The position numbers were made by a program, and so were the translations under genes. 50,908 nt of DNA, taken from Pseudomonas donghuensis (lineage in GTDB: Bacteria; Pseudomonadota; Gammaproteobacteria; Pseudomonadales; Pseudomonadaceae). The stretch is taken from NCBI RefSeq assembly GCF_000259195.1, contig NZ_JH650762.1, positions 191,141-242,048 on the forward strand, in the 5' to 3' direction. Shown here piece after piece: positions 26,907-35,980 of this stretch (position 1 is its first letter; each line of letters begins with the position of its first letter). The notes under the pieces were generated by a model. It saw only the letters and a list, made by a program, of their open reading frames with translations. It had not been told where the DNA came from and did no database searches.

Positions 26907-28385
26907 ATGGGTGCCTGGCTTAGCAATATCTCCCTGAAGTACAAGTTCTGGGCCGTGAATGCGGTTGCCTTTGTCACCACGCTGTTTCTGGTGCTGTATG
27001 CCGTGCACCTTGAACAGCAGGCCCGGGCCCAGAGTGCACAAAGCAAAGCCCAGGCCCAGGCGCAGCTACTGGCGGCCTGGCCAGCCGGGCAACCCCTGCC
27101 GAGCAACGCGCTGTGGCTGACGTACACCCCCGGCCAGGCGCCGCAGTTCGAAGGGCACAGCCTCGATGCGCTGGCCTCGGCCCAAGGCTGGGTCGAGCTC
27201 GAAGGCATGCCGTTGCTGGGTGACAATCCGCTGGCCGGCGCCCAGGTCATCAGCCACGGCGATCAGCAGATCGCCGTGCTCGCGCCCTCCCCCAGCCTGA
27301 TCCAGGTATTCACCGACCGCTTCACCAATTACGCCGTGTGCGTACTGATCCTGATGTTGGCGATGCTCTGCGCCTCGCAACTGCTGATCCGCTTCCTGCT
27401 CAGCCAGCTCAACACCCTCAAGGACGTGATGCTGCACGTGGAAAAAACCGGCGACCTGTCAGCCCGCGTGCCCCTGGCCTGTGGTGATGAAGTCGGACAG
27501 ATGGCCAGCGCCTTCAATGCCATGCAGACCACCTACCACCGGGTGGTCAACACCGTGGCGCGCACCGCCGCGCAACTGGATTCCGGCGCCGCGCGCCTGG
27601 CCGCGAGCATGAACGACGTGCGTCACGGCATGCTCGGCCAGCAGAGCGAAACCGACCAGGCCGCCACCGCCATCAACGAAATGACCGCCACGGTCTATCA
27701 CATCGCCCAGCACGCCGGCGCCACCCGCGACCTGTCGCAGAGCGCCGACACCCTGGCCGGCAGCGGCCAGGAAGTGGTCAGCCGGGTACAGACCTCGATT
27801 GCCGGGCTGTCCAGCGGCGTACAACAGACCGCCGAAATGATCCGCCAGCTGGCCGACGACAGCCAGAAGATCAACGGCGTGGTCGGGGTGATTCACAGCA
27901 TCGCCGAGCAGACCAACCTGCTGGCACTCAACGCCGCCATCGAGGCGGCCCGGGCCGGCGATCTGGGCCGTGGCTTTGCGGTGGTCGCCGACGAGGTACG
28001 CAACCTGGCCAAACGGGTACAGGCCTCTACCGACGAAATCACCACCATGGTCTCGGCCCTGCAGGCCGGTACCCGCGACGCCGTGGACTTCATGCAGGAA
28101 AGCTCGTTCAAGGCCGACGACTGTGTGCAACAGGCCCAGGAAGCCGGCGCCGCCCTGGCGGAGATCACCAGCGCGGTGGCGCAGATGCGTGAGAGCAATA
28201 CACAGATTGCCGTGGCCGCCGAGCAGCAGAGCCAGGTGGCCGAGGAAATGAACCGGGCGGTGGTGAGCATCCGCGACGTCACCGAAGAGACCGTGCAGCA
28301 GACCGTTGACTCGGCCACCACCAGCAGCGAACTGGCGACCCTGGCCGGCGAGTTGAACAAGGCCATCGGCCAGCTCAAGCTATAG
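26907..28385 (+). CDS. Methyl-accepting chemotaxis protein
   Basis: Inner-membrane receptor of 492 residues. Helix one is about residues 13-35, a periplasmic sensor of about 105 residues follows (small, no family I can name), helix two about 144-167, HAMP about 168-220, then the long cytoplasmic hairpin whose tip reads [37 protein letters not shown] (about 328-365; given in parts here only as the standard CheA/CheW-binding tip). The ligand cannot be read from sequence. The ATG follows GAGAAGACCTACC. Monocistronic, about 86 bp after tatD. Confidence 0.9.
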   Translation: MGAWLSNISLKYKFWAVNAVAFVTTLFLVLYAVHLEQQARAQSAQSKAQAQAQLLAAWPAGQPLPSNALWLTYTPGQAPQFEGHSLDALASAQGWVELEGMPLLGDNPLAGAQVISHGDQQIAVLAPSPSLIQVFTDRFTNYAVCVLILMLAMLCASQLLIRFLLSQLNTLKDVMLHVEKTGDLSARVPLACGDEVGQMASAFNAMQTTYHRVVNTVARTAAQLDSGAARLAASMNDVRHGMLGQQSETDQAATAINEMTATVYHIAQHAGATRDLSQSADTLAGSGQEVVSRVQTSIAGLSSGVQQTAEMIRQLADDSQKINGVVGVIHSIAEQTNLLALNAAIEAARAGDLGRGFAVVADEVRNLAKRVQASTDEITTMVSALQAGTRDAVDFMQESSFKADDCVQQAQEAGAALAEITSAVAQMRESNTQIAVAAEQQSQVAEEMNRAVVSIRDVTEETVQQTVDSATTSSELATLAGELNKAIGQLKL

Positions 28386-28461
28386 GCGTCATAGCAGCCA
28401 TCGATTGGCCCCTTTGCCGGGGCCGCACTATTCTTCAGGCAAGCCCCTGAGGAACATTTCC

Positions 28462-28824
28462 ATGAGTAAACGCCTGCCCAACCTGCCCGCCTGGCAATGG
28501 CGTGGCTACCACCACAACCACCGCAACCCGACCAACCTGGTGCTGCACCTGATTGCCGTGCCGCTGTTCATCCTCGGCGTGTTGCTGGTGCTCTCGGGGC
28601 TGTTCTCGCTGGACCTTGGGCAACTGGCCGTGGGCATCATCGCCCTGATCGCCGGGCTCGGTCTACAGCGCCAGGGGCACCGCCTGGAAGCCGAACAACC
28701 CGAGCCGTTCGCCGACCGCAAGGATGCCATTGGCCGCCTGCTGGTCGAGCAGTTCATCACCTTTCCGCGCTTCGTGCTCAGCGGTGCCTGGTGGCGTGCC
28801 TGGCGCCAGCGTCATCGCCGTTAA
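28462..28824 (+). CDS. DUF962 / Mpo1-like membrane protein
   Basis: Protein of 120 residues. The N-terminal WQWRGYHHNHRNPTNLVLHLIAVPLF contains the H-N-H residues conserved in the DUF962 (YGL010w/Mpo1) family, followed by two membrane helices (about 27-48 and 53-70). Yeast Mpo1 is an iron-dependent dioxygenase of lipid alpha-oxidation; whether this short bacterial protein is active is unknown. The C-terminus is amphipathic (GRLLVEQFITFPRFVLSGAWWRAW). GAGGAACATTTCC precedes the start. Its stop overlaps that of the convergent thioesterase gene. Confidence 0.78.
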   Translation: MSKRLPNLPAWQWRGYHHNHRNPTNLVLHLIAVPLFILGVLLVLSGLFSLDLGQLAVGIIALIAGLGLQRQGHRLEAEQPEPFADRKDAIGRLLVEQFITFPRFVLSGAWWRAWRQRHRR

Positions 28825-29621
28825 GCGAACACCGACACCGTCTGGCGACTGATTGCCAGCAACTCGCCAGAAGCGCTCCATAGCGCGGCCGAGGCATGCC
28901 CGTAACCATCGCGGGCGTGGTCGATCTGCGCACAGTACCGGCACCAGTCCAGGGTGCTCAGGCTCGGCACCGGCTGCACGAACTCGATGGTCCAGGTCAG
29001 GGTGCTGCCCGCCGCCGGTTTGCTCAGGTAAGGCAACAAGGTCGGCGGCCAGGCATCGACCAGCGCCAGCAGGTGCGCCTCACTGACCGGCTCATCCTTG
29101 ACGTCACCGCGCAGGCGTACCCAACCGCCCATACTGCGCGATGGCGTGTTGCTGAACGGCAAGCCGCCCACCGCCCAGCGCAGGGCCAGGTGGCGCATGA
29201 ACTCCGGCGTGATCCCCTTGATGTAAGGCAGCTCGGGCGCGGCCTCCTGCAGGCTTTTCATTTCGACCGCCGGCAAGGCCGGAACATCGACGACCGAGTC
29301 ACGCCCGGCACCAAAGCTGCCCTGGATCAGCGTCACCACTTGACCGTTCTGAGTGGCCCGGCCTAACAGCGAACTGACGGCCTTGCCCTCGCGCAGCAGC
29401 TCGACGTCGAAGCTGATCGGCACTTCGGGCTCGGCCGGGCCGACAAAGGTAATGGCCAGGGAACGCACTGGACGCCCCGGCGAAGTCTTGGCCAGCATGG
29501 CCTCGTACACCAGGGCAGCCATCAGCCCGCCAAAACAGGCACGGCCCTGGGCCCAGCTTGAATCAATGGTCACCGCCTGGGGATGCTGGCGGACCGCCGT
29601 GAGCAATTGCGAAAAGTTCAT
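28821..29621 (-). CDS. TesB-like acyl-CoA thioesterase, double hot-dog fold
   Basis: Protein of 266 residues. The first hot-dog half runs about residues 20-110 (AQGRACFGGLMAALVYEAML... LAITFVGPAEPEVPISFDVELLREGKAVSS), the second about 145-260 (GWVRLRGD, ALVDAWPPTLLPYL, TWTIEFVQPVP, GELLAISRQTVSVF). This matches the TesB-like/acyl-CoA thioesterase type 2 group, which hydrolyses acyl-CoA in the cytoplasm. Substrate length unknown. GAGGTCGTC precedes the ATG. Confidence 0.8.
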   Translation of the reverse strand: MNFSQLLTAVRQHPQAVTIDSSWAQGRACFGGLMAALVYEAMLAKTSPGRPVRSLAITFVGPAEPEVPISFDVELLREGKAVSSLLGRATQNGQVVTLIQGSFGAGRDSVVDVPALPAVEMKSLQEAAPELPYIKGITPEFMRHLALRWAVGGLPFSNTPSRSMGGWVRLRGDVKDEPVSEAHLLALVDAWPPTLLPYLSKPAAGSTLTWTIEFVQPVPSLSTLDWCRYCAQIDHARDGYGHASAALWSASGELLAISRQTVSVFA

Positions 29622-29703
29622 GACGACCTCAGCGATCAGAAAAAAATTGATCTTAACCAGACAGCAGCCGGTCTACAGCACGCATTTCGGCCATTTCAGC
29701 GGG

Positions 29704-30474
29704 CTATCGCTGCGCAAGCCGCACCTGCAGGCGTTCCAGGGTGGCATCGGCGCGTTGCTCGGCCATGGTCTGCTGCGTTTGCCAGTGGCTGACACACGGG
29801 GCCAGGTCGGGTTGCTGCTCGGCTTGCAGCAGCCACTGCAGCAGGTCGTGCCAGGTGCCCAGGTCACCCTGGGCACGCTTGAGGGCCTTTTGCAGGCGGG
29901 GGTTGGAGTGCTGCAACTGCGGATAGGCTTCAGCCGCGTAGCGCACCCGCTTGATCAGCAGGCGCAGGCGATGGCGGTCGTGGGCGGGATCGTCAAGGGC
30001 CTCACGCAGTTGCTTCCACTGTTTTCCCAGGCGTCTGTCGATGCGCTGTTGCAGGCGCCGGATCAGGCCCTGGCGCTGCGCTGCGCGCAAGAACACCGGG
30101 AAAGCGTCGACGATTGCCAGCAGGCGCGCCAGCTCGGGGCTGGCGGCGACATTGGCGAAGGTTTGCCTGCGGTGCGCCAGGCGCGATTGCGCAGCGGCCG
30201 TCTGCTGTCGCTCGAACAACTGCGCGGCCAGCACCTCACGGTCACGCAGTGGTGTGGTCAGGGTACCCAGCGCCTGGGCAGCCGCTTCCAGCTGGTCGAC
30301 GCCAGGCAATTCGCGCAGCGGCCGCAGCAGGCTGCGCAAGCGCCGCACGCCGATGCGCAGGTCGTGCAGCGCCTCGCTGTCGGTATCGGCAGCCAGACGT
30401 GCCTGGCACGCCAGCAGACGCACCTGCAGGCTCAGTACCTGGGCAATGACATGGTCAAGCATGGCCGACGACAT
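29704..30474 (-). CDS. CHAD domain protein
   Basis: Helical protein of 256 residues with the conserved histidines and basic residues of CHAD domains: EALHDLRIGVRRLRSLLRPLRE (about residues 33-55), LTTPLRDREVLAAQL, HDRHRLRLLIKRVRYAAEAYP (about 165-185) and LGTWHDLLQWL (about 213). CHAD domains bind inorganic polyphosphate, so a link to polyphosphate granules is likely. It starts 14 bases after the stop of the small lipoprotein gene on the same strand, with AGGAGTAGACC, so the two form an operon. Confidence 0.85.
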   Translation of the reverse strand: MSSAMLDHVIAQVLSLQVRLLACQARLAADTDSEALHDLRIGVRRLRSLLRPLRELPGVDQLEAAAQALGTLTTPLRDREVLAAQLFERQQTAAAQSRLAHRRQTFANVAASPELARLLAIVDAFPVFLRAAQRQGLIRRLQQRIDRRLGKQWKQLREALDDPAHDRHRLRLLIKRVRYAAEAYPQLQHSNPRLQKALKRAQGDLGTWHDLLQWLLQAEQQPDLAPCVSHWQTQQTMAEQRADATLERLQVRLAQR

Positions 30475-30488
30475 GGTCTACTCCTGTA

Positions 30489-30767
30489 TCAGCGCCCGGC
30501 GCGGGATTCGCGAATGTAGAAGCGGGCTTTCTGAGCCTTCCTGCTGCAGCCTTCGAACGCTTCGAACTGCTGCTGGGTCTTGGCCCCGGTCAACAGCGAC
30601 AACGCCTTGGAGTAGCTGACGGTACCGGCGAAGCCTTCGGCCTTGGCCAGGTCGAGTTCCTTCCAGGCCGCGTCCAGCTGATTGGCGCAGCTGTCGCGGT
30701 AGGCCGTCTTGCCAGCGCAACCGGTCAGGACCAGGGCAATCAAGGGCAGGCAAATCCAGGCTTTCAT
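30489..30767 (-). CDS. Small lipoprotein
   Basis: Protein of 92 residues with a lipoprotein signal: MKAWICLPLIALVLTGC, cleaved before Cys17. The mature part has two further cysteines (YRDSCANQLDAAW and FEGCSRKAQKARFYIRESR) that may form a disulfide. No glycine or aspartate at +2 forces inner-membrane retention (residue +2 is Ala), so an outer-membrane location is likely. The ATG follows GAGGAATTGCCG. Co-oriented and closely spaced with the CHAD gene. Function unknown. Confidence 0.75.
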   Translation of the reverse strand: MKAWICLPLIALVLTGCAGKTAYRDSCANQLDAAWKELDLAKAEGFAGTVSYSKALSLLTGAKTQQQFEAFEGCSRKAQKARFYIRESRAGR

Positions 30768-30925
30768 CGGCAATTCCTCAAAAGAAAAAGTTCAGGGTGG
30801 CGACTTCGACGGCAAACAGTGAGAAAAGTGCCCTATTCAGCGTAGCGCAGCGCCGCTGACGATTGAAGCACAGACACAATTGGGCGCATTGTTAGACCAT
30901 GGAAGCAGAACACCGGGGAAGCATC

Positions 30926-31966
30926 ATGAAAAAGCGCGTCGCACTGGTTCTGGGCTCAGGCGGGGCTCGGGGCTATGCACACATCGGCGTGATCGAGGAA
31001 ATCGAGCGCCGCGGCTACGACATCGCCTGCATCGCCGGGTGCTCCATGGGTGCGGTAATCGGCGGTATTTACGCCGCCGGCAAACTCGATCAATACCGCA
31101 ACTGGATCGAGAGCCTGGACTACCTGGACGTGCTGCGCCTGGTGGACGTGAGCTTTCGCCTGGGGGCGATACGCGGTGAGAAAGTCTTCGGACAGATTCG
31201 CAAGATCGTCGGCGAGGTCAATATCGAAGACCTGCGCATCCCCTACACGGCAGTCGCCACCGACCTGACCAACCAGCAGGAAATCTGGTTCCAGGAGGGC
31301 TGCCTGCACCAGGCCATGCGTGCCTCGGCGGCGATTCCCAGCCTGTTCACGCCGGTGGTGCAAGGCAACCGCATGCTGGTCGATGGCGGCATCCTCAACC
31401 CTTTGCCGATCATCCCGGTGGTCTCCAGCCACTGCGACCTGATCATCGCCGTGAACCTCAACTCGACCAACCAGAGGCAATACCAGTTACCGGTGATCGA
31501 ACGCCCGGCAGCGTTCAAGTTGCGCTTTGACAGCCTGATCAACTCGCTGGGCTCGCACCTGCCGTTCCGGCGCAAACCGGCCGAGCAATTGATGCGCATC
31601 GAGCAGGAGCTGCAACCTGAGGCGGCGCAGATTCCCAACCCCTGGCTCAGCGACGCGGCCGCCCCCGAAGCCCAGCAACCGGCTGCGGCGCCGGAGGCTG
31701 ACGGCGCGCCGAAATCGGCGACCGGCTCGTTCATCATCGACAACGTCGGGCCAGCCTCCCTGCTGGACTTGATCAACCAGAGCTTCGAGGTGATGCAGAC
31801 GTCACTTGCCCAGTACAAGATTGCCGGGTATCCGCCGGACGTGCTGATCAACGTGCCCAAGCGAGTGTGCCGGTTCTTCGAGTTCTACAAGGCGCCGGAG
31901 CTGATTGCCCTGGGCCGGGAAATTGCGCGCGATACGCTGGATAACTATGAGGCGGAGCGGCGTTGA
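30926..31966 (+). CDS. RssA-like patatin phospholipase
   Basis: Patatin-family protein of 346 residues: oxyanion loop LGSGGARGYAHIG (residues 9-21), nucleophile elbow AGCSMGAVIG (Ser about 42), catalytic Asp in VDGGILNPLP (about 155). An alanine/proline-rich linker (about 238-268) joins to a C-terminal part ending KAPELIALGREIARDTLDNYEAE, typical of the bacterial RssA/YlbK group. It probably hydrolyses phospholipids or acyl esters in the cytoplasm. GGGGAAGCATC precedes the ATG; an ATG nine codons upstream has none. Confidence 0.82.
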   Translation: MKKRVALVLGSGGARGYAHIGVIEEIERRGYDIACIAGCSMGAVIGGIYAAGKLDQYRNWIESLDYLDVLRLVDVSFRLGAIRGEKVFGQIRKIVGEVNIEDLRIPYTAVATDLTNQQEIWFQEGCLHQAMRASAAIPSLFTPVVQGNRMLVDGGILNPLPIIPVVSSHCDLIIAVNLNSTNQRQYQLPVIERPAAFKLRFDSLINSLGSHLPFRRKPAEQLMRIEQELQPEAAQIPNPWLSDAAAPEAQQPAAAPEADGAPKSATGSFIIDNVGPASLLDLINQSFEVMQTSLAQYKIAGYPPDVLINVPKRVCRFFEFYKAPELIALGREIARDTLDNYEAERR

Positions 31967-31977
31967 CGGCTAACAGC

Positions 31978-32033
31978 ATCGCGGGGCAAGCCCGCTCCTA
32001 CATTTGCTGTGGGAGCGGGCTTGCCCCGCGATA
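31978..32033. repeat. REP pair, large inverted repeat
   Basis: ATCGCGGGGCAAGCCCGCTCC-type element and its inverted copy (24 of 25 positions pair), separated by 6 bases. It lies between convergent genes (the patatin gene and kdpE) and may act as a shared transcription stop. Confidence 0.88.
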
Positions 32034-32039
32034 GGGCCC

Positions 32040-32738
32040 TTAATTCTGCTCCGGACCGATCAGCCTGTACCCCACCCCAGGCTCAGTCACGATAAACCGC
32101 GGCGCCGTCGGGTCATCGCCGAGCTTCTGGCGCACATGGGCGACGACGATGCGCAGGTAGTGGCTGTCATCGACGTGGGTCGGCCCCCAGATATCCTTGA
32201 GCAGTTGCTGCTGGGTGATCACCCGCCCCGGATGGCTGGCCAGCTGCGCCAATAGCGCATATTCCTTGCGGGTCAGCGCCACCTCGATACCGTCCAGGGT
32301 CACCCGGCGAAACGCCAGGTCGACGGTCAAGGGCCCGAAGCTCAGCGCCGATGCGGTGGCTGTCGCCTGCGGCGCCTGGCGCAGCAAGGCCCGCACCCGG
32401 GCAAGAAACTCCTGGATGCCGAAGGGCTTGGTCACGTAGTCGTTGGCACCGCTGTCCAGCGCCTCGACCTTCTGGATTTCACTGGCCCGCACCGACAGCA
32501 CCAGTACCGGCACCGCACTCCACTCGCGCAGTTCACGCAGCACCTGCTGGCCGTCCATGTCCGGCAGGCCAAGATCGAGCACCACCAGGTCGGGGCGCGC
32601 CAATGCCGCCTGGGTCAAACCTTCGGCACCGGTAGCGGCCTCCACCACCTTGTAGCCCTGGGAACTCAGGCTGATACGCAGGAACTTGCGGATTTGCGGC
32701 TCGTCATCGATGACCAGCAGGGTCGCGCTTTGGCTCAT
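32040..32738 (-). CDS. kdpE: KdpE response regulator
   Basis: OmpR-family regulator of 232 residues: receiver with VIDDEPQIRKFL, acceptor LVVLDLGLPDMDG (Asp about 54) and KPFGIQEFLAR, then a winged-helix domain (VALTRKEYALLAQLASHPGRV, HVRQKLGDDP... GVGYRL). It is the partner of KdpD and activates kdpFABC when potassium is scarce. Its ATG overlaps the kdpD stop by four bases, so translation is coupled. It probably binds the direct repeat found ahead of kdpF. Confidence 0.95.
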   Translation of the reverse strand: MSQSATLLVIDDEPQIRKFLRISLSSQGYKVVEAATGAEGLTQAALARPDLVVLDLGLPDMDGQQVLRELREWSAVPVLVLSVRASEIQKVEALDSGANDYVTKPFGIQEFLARVRALLRQAPQATATASALSFGPLTVDLAFRRVTLDGIEVALTRKEYALLAQLASHPGRVITQQQLLKDIWGPTHVDDSHYLRIVVAHVRQKLGDDPTAPRFIVTEPGVGYRLIGPEQN

Positions 32739-35389
32739 GGGGCTTCGCTTTCAGGCTCGGGTTGGGTCGGCAGCGGCAAGCATAGAGTGATGCAGGTGCC
32801 CTTGCCATCGATACCATCGCCCACGCGGATATGCCCGCCATGGGCGCCGATCATGCCCTGGCAGATCGCCAGGCCCAGCCCCGTGCCCTGCCCGCCCCGG
32901 TCACCGCGGGCAGCGGTGTAGAACATGTCGAAAATCCGCTCGCGATCGGCCTCGGGAATACCCGGCCCTTCATCGCTGACGGCAAAGCACAACAACTCGC
33001 CCTCAGTGCTGACCTGAAGCGCCAGCCGCCCAGCCGCCGGAGAAAAACGTGCAGCGTTCTCCAGCACATTGATCAGCGCCTGCTCGATCAACGCGGCGTG
33101 AACGAACAACAACGGCAAGTCGGCCGGCACCTCGGTGCGCAGTTGCAACGGCGCCAGCACCACCCGCAGGCGGTTCAGGGCACTGCCGACAATGTCGGTG
33201 GGCGCCACCCAGTCGCGCGCCAGCTTCAAGCCGCCATGGCCCAGGCGGGTCATGTCGAGCAGGTTCTGGATGTAGCGATCCAGGCGTTCGGCTTCGTTGC
33301 GGGTGCCTTCGAGCAACTCCTGGCGATCGGCCTTGGGGATCGCCTCACCGAGGGCCAGCAGGCTGTCGATGCTGCCGCGCATGGCGGTCAGCGGCGTGCG
33401 CAGGTCGTGGGACACCGAGGCCAGCAAGGCGCTGCGCAGCTGTTCGGTTTCGCCATGCAAACGGGCCGACTCAAGCTGCTCGGCCAATCGCGCCCGGGCC
33501 AGGGCCTGGGCCAGCGGCTGGCTCAGGGCCTTGAGCAGGCGGCAATGCTGGGCCGTCAGTTGCTGGCCCTTGCGCGGTCGCACGCCGAGCAGCGCCAGGC
33601 GTGCCTCGTCCACCGACAGCGGCCACCACCACCAGCGGCCATTGGGCAAGGTATCGCTGCCCTGGCCCGCCGCCTGGTCGTGCTGCCAGGCCCAGTCGGC
33701 GGCGGCACGCTCATTGTCGCTGAACTGCAGGTCGCCGCCACTGGCCACCTGCAGTCGACCCTCGGCATCGCGTTCGAGCAGGCACACCTGCAGGTCCTGC
33801 CAGCCATCCAGGTGTTGGCCGGCGGCGGTGAACACCGCCTGGCGGTCGGTGGCGGCGGTGAGCTTGCGCGACAGCTCAAGCAACTGGCTGGTCTGCTCCT
33901 GGGTTTCGCGCAGGGCCTGCAACTGCCGGCGCTGGCGTGCGGCGAGGTTACCGGTGAGCGCTGCCATCAACAGGAAGAACAGCGAGGTCAGTACGTCTTC
34001 TTCACGTTGGATGCTGAAAGAGAACGTCGGCGGAATGAACAAAAAGTCGTAGGCCAGGAACGACATCACCGCACAGGCCAGCGCCGGGCCCAGGCTACTG
34101 CGTACCGCCACCAGCAACACCGCGGCGAGAAACACCAGAGAGATGTTCGGCAAGGCCAGCACGCTGGCCACCGCCCAGGCCAGGCCGGACGCCAACAGGG
34201 TGGCGGCCAGGGCCAACAGGTAATGGCGCCAGACCCAGACCTTTTTCACCGCTGCACTGGGCGGTTCGGGCTGGGTGTCGCGGTCGAGCACGTTGATTTC
34301 CAGGCCATGGGCATCACGCAGCAAGCGCGTCGCCACCCCGGCGCCGAACAGCCGCCGGCGCAGGCGATCGCGTGACTGGCCGACCAGCACCAGGCTCGCG
34401 CGCCGTTCCAGGGCATGCTGGATCAGGGTCCTGGCCACCTCGCCGGCGCGCAACAGCACCACTTCGCCACCCAGGCGTTCGGCCAGTTGCTGGGCCGCCT
34501 GCAAGCGCTGACGTGCGGTTTCGTCGCGCAGCCGGCCGTTGTCGACGTGCACCAGGGTCCAGGGCAGATGGCGGCGCTGGGCGACACGGCTGGCATGCCG
34601 CACCAGGCGCTCGGCCTGGGCATCGCCATCGACGCCGACCAGCAAGCGACCGCGCAAGGCCGGGGCGTCCTGGCCAAGCTGGCGGTAACCGTGGGCCAGG
34701 TCCGCATCGACCTGGGCCGCCGCTGTCTGCATGGCCAACTCGCGCAAGGCGGTCAGGTTGGTTTGGGAAAAAAACGCATCGATCGCCGCCCGCGCCTGCT
34801 CCGGCACATACACCTTGCCTTCGCGCAGGCGCTCAAGCAGCTCGCGCGGCGGCAGGTCGATCAGCACCAGTTCGAAGGCTTCCTGCAGCACCCAGTCCGG
34901 CAGGGTTTCACGCACCTGCACGCCCGTGATGCCGCGCACCTGGTCGTTGAGGCTTTCCAGGTGCTGGACGTTGACCGTGGTGTAGACGTCGATGCCGGCG
35001 GCGAGCAACTCCTGGACATCCTGCCAGCGCTTGGCGTGGCGGCTGCCAGGAGCGTTACTGTGGGCCAGCTCGTCGACCAGCACCAGTTGCGGGCGGGCCT
35101 TGAGCAGGCTGTCGAGGTCCATTTCTTCCAGCAGCATGCCGCGGTATTCGCTGCGCAGCAGTGGCTGCTGGGGCAAGCCGCCGAGCAGCGCTTCGGTCTC
35201 GGCGCGGCCATGGGTCTCGACCACTGCGGCCAGCAGCGCCACCCCCTGGCGCAACTGGGCATGGGCGGCCTGGAGCATGGCGTAGGTCTTGCCTACCCCG
35301 GGCGCCGCGCCCAGAAACACCTTGAGCCGGCCGCGCCCTTCGCGCGGCAGCCCAGCCAACAACGCATCTGCGCGTTCGGAATTGCTCAT
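32735..35389 (-). CDS. kdpD: KdpD potassium/turgor sensor kinase
   Basis: Large membrane kinase of 884 residues. N-terminal KdpD domain with Walker A FLGAAPGVGKTYAML (about 24-38), a Usp-type domain (about 245-365: LLVGVDGDAQAERLVRHASR, VLVGQSRDRLRRR), four membrane helices (about 395-490), a GAF-like region (about 520-640), HisKA with ASVSHDLRTPLTAMRGSID (about 660) and HATPase with NVLENAARFSP, DEGPGIP and GTGLGLAI. All domains look intact. The ATG starts MSNSERADALL; a GTG two codons upstream also has a usable ribosome site (AAGGA). Followed by kdpE with overlap. Confidence 0.94.
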   Translation of the reverse strand: MSNSERADALLAGLPREGRGRLKVFLGAAPGVGKTYAMLQAAHAQLRQGVALLAAVVETHGRAETEALLGGLPQQPLLRSEYRGMLLEEMDLDSLLKARPQLVLVDELAHSNAPGSRHAKRWQDVQELLAAGIDVYTTVNVQHLESLNDQVRGITGVQVRETLPDWVLQEAFELVLIDLPPRELLERLREGKVYVPEQARAAIDAFFSQTNLTALRELAMQTAAAQVDADLAHGYRQLGQDAPALRGRLLVGVDGDAQAERLVRHASRVAQRRHLPWTLVHVDNGRLRDETARQRLQAAQQLAERLGGEVVLLRAGEVARTLIQHALERRASLVLVGQSRDRLRRRLFGAGVATRLLRDAHGLEINVLDRDTQPEPPSAAVKKVWVWRHYLLALAATLLASGLAWAVASVLALPNISLVFLAAVLLVAVRSSLGPALACAVMSFLAYDFLFIPPTFSFSIQREEDVLTSLFFLLMAALTGNLAARQRRQLQALRETQEQTSQLLELSRKLTAATDRQAVFTAAGQHLDGWQDLQVCLLERDAEGRLQVASGGDLQFSDNERAAADWAWQHDQAAGQGSDTLPNGRWWWWPLSVDEARLALLGVRPRKGQQLTAQHCRLLKALSQPLAQALARARLAEQLESARLHGETEQLRSALLASVSHDLRTPLTAMRGSIDSLLALGEAIPKADRQELLEGTRNEAERLDRYIQNLLDMTRLGHGGLKLARDWVAPTDIVGSALNRLRVVLAPLQLRTEVPADLPLLFVHAALIEQALINVLENAARFSPAAGRLALQVSTEGELLCFAVSDEGPGIPEADRERIFDMFYTAARGDRGGQGTGLGLAICQGMIGAHGGHIRVGDGIDGKGTCITLCLPLPTQPEPESEAP

Positions 35390-35404
35390 GCTCACTGCCT
35401 GTCC

Positions 35405-35965
35405 TTATTTCGACGCCGGTGCCAGCCGCTCAAGGGCGCTGTTCAGGGCCAGCACATTGACCACCGGCGGGCCGATCAAGGGATGCAGGGTGGACTGCTC
35501 GACCAGCAGTTGCAAGGCCTCGGGCGCAACCTTGCGCGCCGCCGCCACCCGCGGCAGCTGGTAGGCCACCGCCGCAGGCGACAGGTGCGGGTCCAGGCCG
35601 CTGCCGGAGGTGGTCAGCAAGGCCAGCGGCACGGGCCCCTGCGCTTCGATGTACAGCTGCGCGGCGCTGCTCTTGACCCGCTCGGCCAACGCCGGATTGC
35701 TCGGTGCCAGGTTGCTGGCGCTACTGGCTACCGTGGCGTAGTCGCCCGCCGAAGGCCGCGACTGGAACCAGGCGTCGCCCTCGAAGCGTTGCGCGATCAA
35801 CTGCGAGCCGCGCACCTGGCCCTGCCCGTCGCGCAGCAGGCTGCCATTGGCCTGGTCGGGGAAGGCCACTTGGGCGATGCCGGTGACCACCAGCGGGTAC
35901 ACCGCGCCGGTGATCAGGGTCATCAACAGGATCAGGCTCAGGGCCGGACGAATATGGGTAGTCAT
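35405..35965 (-). CDS. kdpC: KdpC subunit of the high-affinity K+ ATPase
   Basis: Protein of 186 residues with one N-terminal membrane helix ([23 protein letters not shown]) and a periplasmic domain containing [24 protein letters not shown] and [13 protein letters not shown] (the conserved [14 protein letters not shown] block). KdpC assists nucleotide and subunit assembly in KdpFABC. The second ATG is used: AAGGAG lies six bases ahead, whereas the first ATG touches the Shine-Dalgarno sequence. It begins 15 bases after kdpB. Confidence 0.94.
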   Translation of the reverse strand: MTTHIRPALSLILLMTLITGAVYPLVVTGIAQVAFPDQANGSLLRDGQGQVRGSQLIAQRFEGDAWFQSRPSAGDYATVASSASNLAPSNPALAERVKSSAAQLYIEAQGPVPLALLTTSGSGLDPHLSPAAVAYQLPRVAAARKVAPEALQLLVEQSTLHPLIGPPVVNVLALNSALERLAPASK

Positions 35966-35980
35966 GGTCATCTCCTTGGT